Part shown: positions 1-16,700 of the stretch, piece by piece
How the letters are laid out: the number at the start of each line of letters is the position of its first letter
Numbering within the stretch: the first letter of the stretch is position 1
Assembly: GCA_040954595.2 (NCBI GenBank)
Contig: CM082592.2
Location: 3,534,001 to 3,598,000, forward strand
From: Balanoglossus misakiensis
Lineage: Eukaryota > Hemichordata
Length of the DNA: 64,000 nt
Direction of reading: 5' to 3'
Translations under genes and position numbers: made by a program
Notes under the pieces: model-generated
Seen by the model: only the letters and a program-made list of their open reading frames with translations
Told to the model about the DNA's origin: nothing
Database searches by the model: none

Positions 1-125
1 CTAGGTGAGCTTTTGACGGGGAAAATGAAAACTTTTTAAAGCATGTCATAGACCCTTTAAATGAGATCGGCGAAATGGGGGAAATTTCACAAACATGAAA
101 TTCAGATTCCAATATTGCTGTGTCA

Positions 126-5039
<4,914 letters not shown>

Positions 5040-5210
5040 GTCTTACCACCTTATTTTCTTCAAACAGATTCAAAATGTGGCGTAAAAGCACCGAAACCAC
5101 TCAAGATTCCTACAGCCCAAATTCAGCCATTCTCTAGATTGACCCGGCTTTTTACATATTCAAAATGGCGATAGCACGTGGTATACGACGACCAATCAGA
5201 CGAGATGATA
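5040..5210 (-). promoter_or_regulatory. Probable 5' UTR and proximal promoter of the S6 kinase gene
   Basis: The segment directly upstream of the S6K start codon carries an AAATGGCG word (5163-5170, YY1-like core), a CACGTG E-box (5175-5180) and a CCAAT box (5192-5196). Such clusters are common in TATA-less housekeeping promoters. The motifs are seen directly. Their use and the transcription start are inferred. Confidence 0.4.
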
Positions 5211-5775
5211 AAAAATGCCGGGATATTCCCTCTGTAATGTCATGAATATATTTAATGTTAGAATATGGTACTTTCCGAGCAATAAACTAAAAAATGTACG
5301 ATAAAAATTCAAAAATTCAACTGACAGAGTGTTGTGTTGTCATTACCACTTTACAACCAAACCAGCGTGCATACCCGTATCTATGGCAGCACAGGGGCGG
5401 CGCTGGTAACCTCGTTAGCCTAAGGTCAACCCGCGGTCACTGCACGTACTTGGCGGTGACCGCAGGGTGACCTCAGAGCTTCCCGCGCTCGCGACGGTCA
5501 GAAGACGAGTCAGTGGATTGACGCAGAGTGCAAAGCCTGGACGGGTTACTCCACAACTTGTGAAGCCAGCTATCAATGTAAATTTATAATAAAAGCATTT
5601 AGGCCTAGGCTAATACGTTGCCTTTTTTCTGTTTGGAAAAAGAAATTCACATCTTTTGGGATGTTTGCTGCAGTGTCATTGAGTTTGTGGACGGCCCCGA
5701 CAAAACTACACCTTTTATGGTCTTCATCACTGTGTTTTCTCAAGTAACGATGTACCGAGGATATCGGACCATATA
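5211..5775. other. Intergenic DNA between divergent S6K and WSB genes
   Basis: No coding exon is visible. The part around 5380-5560 is richer in GC than its surroundings and contains a short inverted repeat, GCGGTCAC (5433-5440) against GTGACCGC (5456-5463). This could be an upstream promoter block for either gene, but nothing decides that. Confidence 0.3.
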
Positions 5776-6863
5776 AGGGACTGTCCAGAATTTACTTCCA
5801 GGGTGGGGCTGGAGGATTTCTTATTTTCCTGGTGATTTTTTTCCATGGCCCCCCCTTGTAAATTGTGGAGGAAATCTGTGGGCCCCCGTAAATTTCCTGT
5901 TTTTTTTCCATGACCCCCCCCCCCCCAATATATACATGCATGCTTACCGGTACAGACTACGACACATACAGTCTGATAAGGCTGCATTTACAAACACCTC
6001 TGGAAGGGGGGGGAGAATTTTTTTTACCGTTAATTTTCACATGCCCCCCGTACACAACCCGAAATATTTTCAAATCCCCCCCTTCCGAACAGCTTAAAAT
6101 TTTGAAATCCCACCCCCCATTTTCTTTCACACAGCAAAACACATCACCTATCTATCTTGTAAAAAAAAAGAAAAACAGCGCTCCCATGAAAAGAATTTGA
6201 AACTGATGTTTTTCCTCATCAGTGGATATTAAAACTGAACATTGTTTATATTTGTTAAGTATTTGTATTCTGTGTTGGCAGATATTGTAAACCGAGAAGT
6301 GAAGGGGGTGGGTTTGGGAGGGGGTGTCCCCCTCCCCTGTAAGAAAATTTTATAAAATACAGAGCTCAAAGCTGCATTTTAATGAACCCAAAAGCAAATT
6401 AACTTTTTATATACATATATGAATGATTGATGAGAAAATTAACGAATTCTAGTCTGGACTTGAATTGAGCTCGTCAACAGTAACAACACTGACTGTTCAC
6501 TGTACATTTATGGTCTGTGCTGGCAGGCCAAATACTGGGCATTTTATTATGCTTCACAGAGTAGAACAAGAAACTGTAGTAGATATACAAAATAACCCAC
6601 CGTAAAATTTACCGGAAATTCAAGCTTATGAAGATTTAATACACTTGTGGAGTTCATCTGTCATCCAGGTAGCCATGGTGGTTTGTTTCTTATAAATCAG
6701 TACTTCTGGGCAAATATTGAGTTTGTGAGAGTTTTTTACATGGCCCCCCCTAAAGGATTGTGATTTTTATGTCTGACCCCCCCTAATTTTTCTTGGGGAA
6801 AATGGGTGGCCCCCCCTGAAAATCCTCCAGCCCCCCCCTGGAAGTAAATTCTGGACAGTCCCT
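5776..6863. mobile_element. Non-autonomous DNA transposon with terminal inverted repeats, about 1.09 kb
   Basis: The left end AGGGACTGTCCAGAATTTAC is mirrored at the right end (GTAAATTCTGGACAGTCCCT, ending at 6863). The inverted match continues inward through the TTCCAGGG/CCCTGGAA words and C-rich blocks. The interior has runs of C and no open reading frame resembling a transposase, so it cannot move by itself. The outer flanks suggest a TA target, but this is not certain. The family is not recognised. Confidence 0.7.
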
Positions 6864-6923
6864 AAATGTATGTTTCAATTGTCAAATCAATTGCATTTGT
6901 GACGGTCCTTTATCATGTTTATT

Positions 6924-6960
6924 ACCAATCTGATTAAAATCTGATTTTAATCAGATTGGT
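6924..6960. repeat. Perfect 37-bp AT-rich palindrome
   Basis: ACCAATCTGATTAAAATC is followed directly by its reverse complement around a central base. A further ATCAGATT word follows at about 6970. It lies between two copies of the AGGGACTGTCC repeat and may be part of an older insertion. Confidence 0.6.
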
Positions 6961-7148
6961 TTTATTACTAATCAGATTCCCAAGACAATTCAATTTAGTT
7001 GACATTGATAGGCCTATCAATAGTTTAGACCCTTTTAGCCAGTTTAGGCCTACTAATTATTAAGGAAATTTGTTTAATATTTAAATCTTGTATTTTTGAT
7101 TCGTTTTTGTTCCGATGCCTTCACTTTATCTTGATATTTTTATTGTAT

Positions 7149-7427
7149 ATACAAAATAAACCACGAGTAAAAATTACCCGAAATTCCAGCTTATGAAGAT
7201 TTAATACACTTGTGGAGTTCATCTGTCATCCAGGTAGCCATGGTGATTTGTTTCTTATAAATCAGTACTTCTGGGCAAATATTGAGTTTGTGAGGTTTTT
7301 TTCCATGGTCCCCCATAAGGATTGTGATTTTTTTGTCTGGTCCCCCCTAATTTCTTTGGGGGAAATGGGTGGTCCCCTTGAAAATCCTCCGCCGGAAGTA
7401 AATTCTGAACAGTCCCTTATGGGTGTT
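7149..7427. mobile_element. Partial second copy of the AGGGACTGTCC transposon
   Basis: About 275 bp repeat the segment 6586-6866 in direct orientation. The shared text runs from the ACAAAATAA word through the 'cttatgaagatttaatacac' block to the right terminal repeat ending CAGTCCCTTA. The left terminal repeat is absent, so this is a truncated copy. The two copies differ at scattered positions and in the length of C runs. Confidence 0.65.
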
Positions 7428-7790
7428 GTAGCGCCGCCTACGGTGGACACGGGCATCATGTTGAAAGGCGGGTGTTATGCAATAAACAACAACGAGGACC
7501 TGTGATAAAACGTGTCAATCAAGCGTTCAGGCGACCACTATTCGGATTTTGGCGTACTCATGCTGTTTGTGGAAGAAAATTGAAGTATTACAAGGATATA
7601 TCACGTATCTATACTCTGGAAGAAAAACTAAACGGGAGTTCATCCGCGACTCCACAGCTGGTCATCAAAGAAACAGTACACGTTGGATTTGAGATCGTGT
7701 TTTTCATTCATTCAACTGTGTGACTACTAGTATACCATTAACACTTCCGTCTTTAGCGACACGTTGGCAACAGTGTAGTGCAGTCAGGTG
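7428..7790 (+). promoter_or_regulatory. Upstream region and probable promoter of the WSB gene
   Basis: About 360 bp separate the truncated transposon copy from the WSB start codon. No TATA box in a convincing position was found, and no exon could be supported. It is assigned as promoter and 5' UTR only from its position. Confidence 0.3.
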
Positions 7791-10700
7791 ATGGCAAGTT
7801 TCCAGGGTGTTTCTCGTGATGATATAGGTGAGTACAGTAACATGGCAACCAGTCAATACTTCTGATGCTCACGCTCGCACATCTCTCAGACTCAGACTCA
7901 GACTCTCGTACAAAATATAAAGTCAGCCATGTCTGATATCGATGTTTGCAGTCACCCACTCACGTGATGATACGAATGGATGTGGCTACTAGTGTTGGAT
8001 ATGTGTGTGTAATTATTGGAACACGGGATTGTCCTGCCTCCGTCCATCTCTGATCGGGTAAATTATTGTATCATGGCCAGTGGATATCTCTTGTACGTCG
8101 AACGAACATTATGTTTCCAATCCAAGTGTACATCATAGTGTGTATTTTTCCTGTGGGGAAGTGACCTCATATGCACGTTCAGTTTTCGTACACGGTCGTT
8201 TAGGGTTAGGTACACTGTCGTTCTCTGACTGCGGCGCGACCTGTGCCCTCTCAGGGTTAAAGTATATCGGCCAACCACAGGGGGCACAGAAATATTAAAT
8301 TAACATGGTTGTATATTTGTTGTTGTAGGATAATAAAATTGACAATTTCTTAGCCTTGTAAATATTCAGAAAACACAGGGTTGCACCCCCATCTTGGTAT
8401 GAAGGGTTAAGAGAGGCCATTGTATGTATTCATGAATTTTAAATTAATGTCATTAACATTTCAGCACATTGCACTGAATGAGGACAAATTGTTTGCTGCA
8501 GCAAGCACTTTACATACATGTAGTTCACAGTGCATACATAACAGACTTATTGTCTGCATTCATACAATTTACTAAAAGGAACTTTCTTTTCAAAGAGTGA
8601 TTATATGATACAATGGACAACTCTTTAGTTTATGCACTGTGAAACTGAAAGTTTTGAACATGCATATTAGAATGCTTTGTTATTAAAAGTTGAGAGCAGC
8701 CACCAGCAAGTCAAAACAGCTACAAAATGAGATTATTTTGAAATTGCAGTAAAAAATATGTTGTACATTTATACTTTTATTATCCTTTATATAGAAGACG
8801 AGGCCACACAATTAATGCTTTGTTTATATTCAGTTCAATTCAGTGATTATGGCTTTGATTGTGAGGAAATGTGGGTCCCACCGCAAAGCATAATGGGTAA
8901 TTTCCTTAAAGATGGCTGTCCACAAGAAAAGCGCCACCTAGTGGCAGGAAATGTTGGTTCAGGTGACTACAGCAGTGGTGTTCCCCATTGTATCTTAACA
9001 TTTCTCATGTTTTATTGGCCTTGTTCATTTATAGTGACTTGTACCCAATTTTATTTCACAACGCAAATTATGATTCCACAGAAATACAACATCACTTGAT
9101 GTTGTTGTGGTTAGTTGGGTTTTTGGAAATCATCACGATCATATGCATGTGTAAAAATCATTTTATCAGCCTGGAAAATTATGGTAAATTTTTCTGTATA
9201 GTTTGAGAAGTTAAGATACAAAAACGTGCTACCATAAGCCATTTGCAGTGAGATTTTTATCTACTGATTTTCCATATGATGAATTTCACAGCTTGCCTCA
9301 CAGACAGTTGTATTTGGTGACTGGAGTATAATACAAAAGTACTTAAAGATGAGCAGAGCACAGGAAGGGATCATATCACACATCCAACTGTCTTGCTGCT
9401 ACTGTCTTTGGTAGATTTGGGCCTTCTTTGTCCTACTGCATATGACCTTTACATTGGCACAGGCAGAAGTTGCATTCTAGGGCGTAATCAACTTAATGCG
9501 TTTTGAATCATTATAATCATCATGTATAAATGTTTAAATGTAACAAAGTTGTATGTGATGATCACTATCCATTGTTTTGATAAGATCGCTTGTAGAGAAA
9601 TGAAGTCGCTATCTTTTTACATTACTCTGATAAAATTTGTTGTGTTCGTAAATACATTTGTACTTGTTATCACGCTTTCTGAAAAGTGCTTTGCACACAA
9701 TCATACAGAATATGGCATTTACAATGTGATTTATTTTATGGGATGTACTAGAAATTATCGCGTGTATAAGTACCAACTATGATCGCATGTTGTGTACAAC
9801 CTTCATTGAAGTGTTGCGTGTCATCAAATATTTATGCAGGTTGACGTTACGAGTGCAGCCATAAGTGAGCAAAACAACATGGAATGAACATCTCAGCAGA
9901 TAAAAACAACCAAACCAATATTTACAGTCGGTGACTGAACGTCCCTTGAGAGCTCTGAACCAGCAAACTGCTTCAGCTATAACGATCACAAGCAGAATTG
10001 CACTTGCAGTCAAAACACTGGCTGTGAATGTTAATTGTTTTGCACTGTCCAGTCCTGTAATGTACAGCGGAGGCTAATATGTTTTTACATATGAATAATC
10101 CACGTCACTCATTGGCTTAGTTTACTACTACTACAGGGATACATGCCGATTAGTTCGCTAAATGACAAGATCTCCTCTGTAAAATTTTACCAAAATATCT
10201 TTGGCTAGTGGATTTTCTCTATTCTGCTGTTACTGTATTTTATATTCATGGTTGAGTCTACAAGAATTCAAATGTTATTTACTAAACTTAATCAGGAGCC
10301 CCTCCATGTGTAGGCCACCACCCCTGTACGGTTTAGTTGTGGTCTGTCTCACTCTCCATAGATGTCCTTGTACATGTGCACAGTGGCTACGAAAAAGTCT
10401 GGTATGCGTGTCACCATTGGATAGAACTGTACTATTTCTCTGCCAATAGTCGTCTGCCTTGTCTGTTTTCCTGTCCATTTTGGAAGTGGATCACTCCAGA
10501 TGTAAATCCTGTGGTTTCTCCGGCCAGTTTGGGCATTACTTTTTGGACAGGATGGCGTTCAACTCCATTGGCGTAGATCAAGGTGAATGTTCGACTGTTT
10601 GCAAACACACACACACACACACACACACTCTCTCTCTCTCCAAAGCACATCTCATTTGAATACACACCACTCCATGGCATGATTCAGTGAGTTGGGATGA

Positions 10701-13700
10701 ATCCTCCATTGCTCAATTCTGATGGACAGATTTGTCCTGGTTTACTGCCTGGGTTCAAATTTGTAACTCGCACATGGGAGAAGAGAGCTAAACAACCTAT
10801 TCTGTCATCACTGCCATAAAAAAACTAAACATGGTTGTATGGCACTATGCCCCTCATTGTCCATTAATGCATTATCTTGTCAGTGGACGTGGTATATGAC
10901 TGATTCAGGGTTCATGGTCACAAATTTGAACGTATACTACAGTATAGTGTCAAGTTGATACAAAATACATCTGATATTTTCCTTTTAAACCAGGCTCACC
11001 TCACTCGGTAATTAATATTTGGTACACTCTCATACTTCTATTGACTAGAATTTTGAATCATGAGTATAGTATTACTTACAGTAGTGGGGTTAGGTCGGGT
11101 AAGGGTTAAGTTTAGAATTTGTGTTGTGTCTTTGCTATCAGACAGTACGTCAACAAGTTTATCTGGTGAACTTGTTTTACAAGAACCTGGATTTAGTGTA
11201 TAGTCGAGCCTGTTTACTATCCCTTCGGCAGAATGAAGAGGTTTGTAGAAATGATGCAATATCCAGTTTGAATCATAGGTGTGGTTTATGGCATCCATTT
11301 GTATACAAGTCAAAGCAGCCCTGGTTTACTTTGACCAGACTTTGTTGAAATGTGGTCGGGGTGACCTTCAACCCTGGAAATGGTTAGTGAAGGGTCACTG
11401 GCTTGAATTTATGGCTATCCTATGCAACACTGAATATATTCACTGGAGCTCAAGGAATACACACATGGAACAGAATCTTTCTGTCAGAACTATAAATTCT
11501 GACAAATTGATTACTGAGCTTGTACAGATAACTTTTTTTTCTCAAACTATAACGTATCTGTATGACAGCATGATCGTTTCAACGTATAGTTTTAACTGTA
11601 CAGTCAAGCCTTGCTGTGTCCATTCAGTTTAGCCACTCTGTAAATGTGGCATCAGAAGTTATATAACAGCTTATACCTAACTGTAGGCTTTTGTGTACAT
11701 GTAGTTTGCATGTCGCACAATAGACCACAACGAAAACCCGGCTAATTACCAGCATACTAGCAAGTTGGATGAGTGCATGCTTGATCCATAGACCCTAGAC
11801 TTTGAACTATCTTTGTGTGAACATGCTATCTGTGGTATCATTCACACTATAAAAAACATGCCTAAACAAACTTATCTGGTGATAAAATGACCAATGTAAT
11901 TATCAAATTTGTTTTGTGGTATAATCATAATTTTATTTCAATACATCCTTTTAAAATTTATCACAAGATTGTCACACAAGCCAATTTTCATTTCTTGATA
12001 TTTAGGTCTGGACAAAAGTGTGCATACATGAAATGATGCATATGTACACATGGACATACATTTAAATACATGTGCATGTATGTATGTATGTACGTAAAAA
12101 GTAAAGAAAACTTAAGTGTGAAATGAGTAAACAAGAAAACAATAAAATAAAACTGACAAAATGGCAAAGTATACAAACACTGATAAATGACGACATATAT
12201 ATCATGGCAGAGTAATTGTTAGTTCTTTGCAATCACTCCTCTTTTTATTATGTCAAGGTAAATTGACCTGTGAATAAACATATCATAAACACAGACAGAT
12301 ACAGCGATGGTATTGCCTGCATCTGTCCTTTTTAACCAATTCAGATTTTAACGTGGCAGGGAAATTTCTTTGGAATCTGATAACTTATGATGACTGCCTG
12401 TGTTTGTCTGTTGTGTGCTTTCAACTGAGTGTCTCACAATCTGAAGCTGGCTAGCACCGTATTAGATTTCCAAGTTTACCGTGATACATGTATGTAACGT
12501 TTGCTGTGATTGGTCTGTATAAATTTTAATGGTGAACTAATACCGACAATTTTGCGCACATGAGTTGGTTAAGGATTGGTACTTGAAATGTGGCTGGAGA
12601 ATCCCATTGACCCCAAAACTGTCCTACACTCATCCCAAGGGCAACCATGAGTACTTTGCTGGTATCTATATCACTATCAGTATATATGTCTGACAAGGTG
12701 TGTCTTAGGAAGTGGTTTGTTATTGGTCAATTCAGGAAGGCGTTTTATGGGTGGTTTTGAAAAGTGGGCTCTTCCATTTTTTTTGCAGTTTTCTCCTAAA
12801 GTATTGTCTCCCAGATTTTTATTTTTTCAAAACAACATCCGGCATGAGTTATAAGGTAGCAAGTGCAAGTTTTGTTATCAAACCAATAGAATTCTAAATG
12901 GTGTTTGTCAGTCTGGGTCAACGCCCCTCATCTTTGAATGGTACAACCCCTCGAAACTTGTAGTCTTGTCCTCCCAGAATGCATCGATTCACAGCTGTGG
13001 TTCGGGGCCAGGCGATGCATACATGCATAACAAATTTGTATGCGTCATTATGATCAGGGCTTCCGTCTAGTTAAAAGCTGAATCTATGAATACAGTTGGT
13101 GAAAAACAAGATAATGCGCCCGTTGGAAGTAGCCAAGGTATTTCACCGTTTACATGTTTTTATTTGACAGATTGTTTTGAGATGTTGCTGGATCTTGTGA
13201 TCGGCGATGTTGATCTTTATTCAGGACGCCCGACCGTTTAAAGACCAGAGTATGAGTGCACTGGTTTTAATTTGAAAAGTGAATTTGAGGTCATTGTCTG
13301 ATACAGTTGGCTTTTTCAGTACGCATCAGACATCAACAAATCTATCAGTGGTCTTTGTGATTCGATTGTACGTAGACTGAATGTGTTTTCTTGGTTTAAT
13401 TCTTATGTGAATTAAGCCATGTCTCGAAACTTGCGTGAATCATTAACAGTTAGCATTTAACTGTTTTGGCAGTACCGGTAATTGTTTTGGATTGTTAGAA
13501 AGATTGGTCTATTTGTACAAAGGGATAGAAATACAGTGGGGGCAGATTGAAATCACGTGAGATTGGATTGTGTCACAAGTCACACAGTAATGTAAATAGA
13601 AATCTTAATGTCATTTGCGATTATTTTATGAGATTGTTGCCATTTTTGTTGACAAGTCGTTCAACTTTGCGACATTCCTCCATTGTTTACATCAGACTGA

Positions 13701-16700
13701 AATGGATCAGAGGGCGGTGGTATCGGCTCTCGTTGAGGTCATTCCTTGCTCCTGCAAAGTAATAACGCTGTCCGAGAATGTTAGGGTTTGTGTCAGTGTT
13801 GAATAATCAAAATTATCATGATCTTTGAACGGGGTCTTACGTTTAACAAAGTTAATCTTTCATTGAAATGAAAGCAGATAGGACTTCCCCCTCGAATGTG
13901 ACAGAGCTGTGTACATGTGGTTCATATTACGTAGGTGAGGTCATGTTGACCCAGTGTGCAGGTGAAGTGTTTTGGTCAACTAAAGATAGTGGACACTGTG
14001 TTGGTATGGGGTAGGGTTTAAGTCTGGCCTAAAATATTTGTGCATGTGTAAAATTGTCATGTGGATTGGTTAGGCGTTTCTTGATTCAGTTGAAGTTGAC
14101 TTAATAGTTGTAGCAAAGGCTGACTTCAAATGGCCACGTGATACTGCAGAATGTGAGCTTTTTACCATACACGTAAAGAATCACGTGTGATTGTACGTGT
14201 GTTTTTGTGTTTGACGTGTGGTGACGAGTCAGTGCAGTGTAATTATATCCAACATGTTTGCAGTGGTTATAAAAATAGAACAAACATGATTGATTGAAAT
14301 TATTTTGTCGTATAATGAAATATAATAATAACAAATACTTGTTTGTACATGAATATGAATATCATATATTCTAGAAATGATGTGAAATCAAAATGTCATT
14401 ATGGGTACATACTCTGGTCAAGGTCGATGGTTTTGTTTTGTTTTGGCGACTTTTAAAGTGGGTCATCTCACAGCAGTATTTACGATCCAAATGCAACCGT
14501 TGAGATTCCAGACAAATTCAGACGCAAACATATTGTGGTACATGACAAGAAGTTTGTTGACGTCAGATGTGCAACCTTTGACACCAGATTTTCTTTGTAA
14601 ACAGTCCCGCGAGCAGACATTTCATGTCAGTGTATAGGTTGTTGTACTGTCTATAAAAGAGGTAAATGTACTGACTTAAAGGGCTTCCCATCAAACAAAC
14701 AAAACAGGATATGAAGTACATAATTTGAAAGACATTGTGATATATTTTGGAAAATTTACACCATATAGGGACCCAAAGTTGTTGGAAACCAGTTTTATAT
14801 TTAGGGTTTCGAGACCAGAGGGGTCTCGAAACCCTCTTGAAATCGAGTTGTTTTTTATTATTAGGGTTTCGAGACCAGAGGGGTCTCGAAACCCTCTTGA
14901 AATCGTGTTGTTTTTTATTATTATTATTCTTCTTCCCACTTTTAAAAACAGCCGCTATTCAAAGACCGTTGCACCCAATGACTTGAAATTTGGCTCATAG
15001 GTAAAACTCAAAGCAAGTAATTTTTTGATCATGTCACTATGGCAACAGGTCACATGACCTGGCAGCCATCTTGGATTTAAACTTTTAAATTGGTCTAATT
15101 TGCATAAAAAATGAAGAATCCAAATTCTGTTCAGAAACTTTGTGGACCATATGGCCAGGGTCCTATATGCCAAATTTCAATGTCTAAGTCCTTACCGATT
15201 TTGAGGAGATGATTTTTAAAGCATTATTTTTCATATTTTCCATGACCATTGGACCCAGCCATTGGCCTATACTTTCCATGGTTAAGCAATGGCCCCCTAG
15301 GATTTTAGATTTATGCCCAATATCTCAACATCCGCTGGGCTGATCAGCTTCAAATTTTGTGTGCAGCTAGCCTACCTTCCGACAATCAGTTCCAACTGGA
15401 AAAAATAATATGGAAAATCGACCGATTTTTTTATATTAATTTTTTTATGAAATCTATACCTATACTTATTCCACTATACTTAAGCTATGGCCACATAGTT
15501 TTGTAGAATTCTGGTCGGTGCAATAGTCTGCAGAATAGGACCAAAATAAGAAGCCAAATTTAAGGCTCACCTGTGACACCTGCTCAACTCATTAATTATG
15601 TGCATACCTAATTCCAGGCAAACCAATAGGGCTACAGGTCTGGTTTTTGTCGGACATGGACCAGTATGGGGTCAAATTTTTTCCCCAAATTTTGGGTGAC
15701 CTTGGGTGACCTTTGACCTACTTTCGCATATCTCAGCATCCAGAGCAGGTACAGCTCAGGTGTTTGGGTGGATGGGACCAAAATAAGAAGCCAAATTTAA
15801 GGCTCACCTGTGACACCTGCTCAACTCATTAATTATGTGCATACCTAATTCCAGGCAAACCAATAGGGCTACAGGTCTGGTTTTTGTCGGACATGGACCA
15901 GTATGGGGTCAAATTTTTTCCCCAAATTTTGGGTGACCTTGGGTGACCTTTGACCTACTTTCGCATATCTCAGCATCCAGAGCAGGTACAGCTCAGGTGT
16001 TTGGGTGGATGGGACCAAAGTAAGAAGCCAAATATAAGGCTCACCTGTGACACCTGCTCAACTCATTAACTATGTGCATACCTAATGCCAGGCAAACCAA
16101 TAGGGCTACAGGTCTGGTTTTTGTCGGACATGGACCAGTTTGGGGTCAAATTTTTTCCCCAAATTTTGGGTGACCTTGGGTGACCTTTGACCTACTTTCG
16201 CATATGTCAGCATCCAGAGCAGATACAGCTTAGGTGTTTGGGTGGATGGACCAAAATAAGAAGCCAAATTTAAGGCTCACCTGTGACACCTGCTTAACTC
16301 ATTAACTATGTGCATACCTAATTCCAGGCAAACCAATAGGGCTACAGGTCTGGTTTTTGTCGGACATGGACCAGTATGGGGTCAAATTTTCCCCCAAAAT
16401 TTTGGGTGACATTGGGTGACCTTTGACCTACTTTCGCATACCTCAGCATCCAGAGCAGGTACAGCTTAGGTGTTTGGGTGGATGGGACCAAAATAAGAAG
16501 CCAAATTTAAGGCTCACCTGTGACACCTGCTTAACTCATTAACTATGTGCATACCTAATTCCAGGCAAACCAATAGGGCTACAGGTCTGGTTTTTGTCAG
16601 ACATGGACCAGTATGGGGACAATTTTTTTCCCCAACTTTGGATGTCCTTGGGTGACCTTTGACCTACTTTCACATATCTCGGCATCCAGAGCAGGTACAG

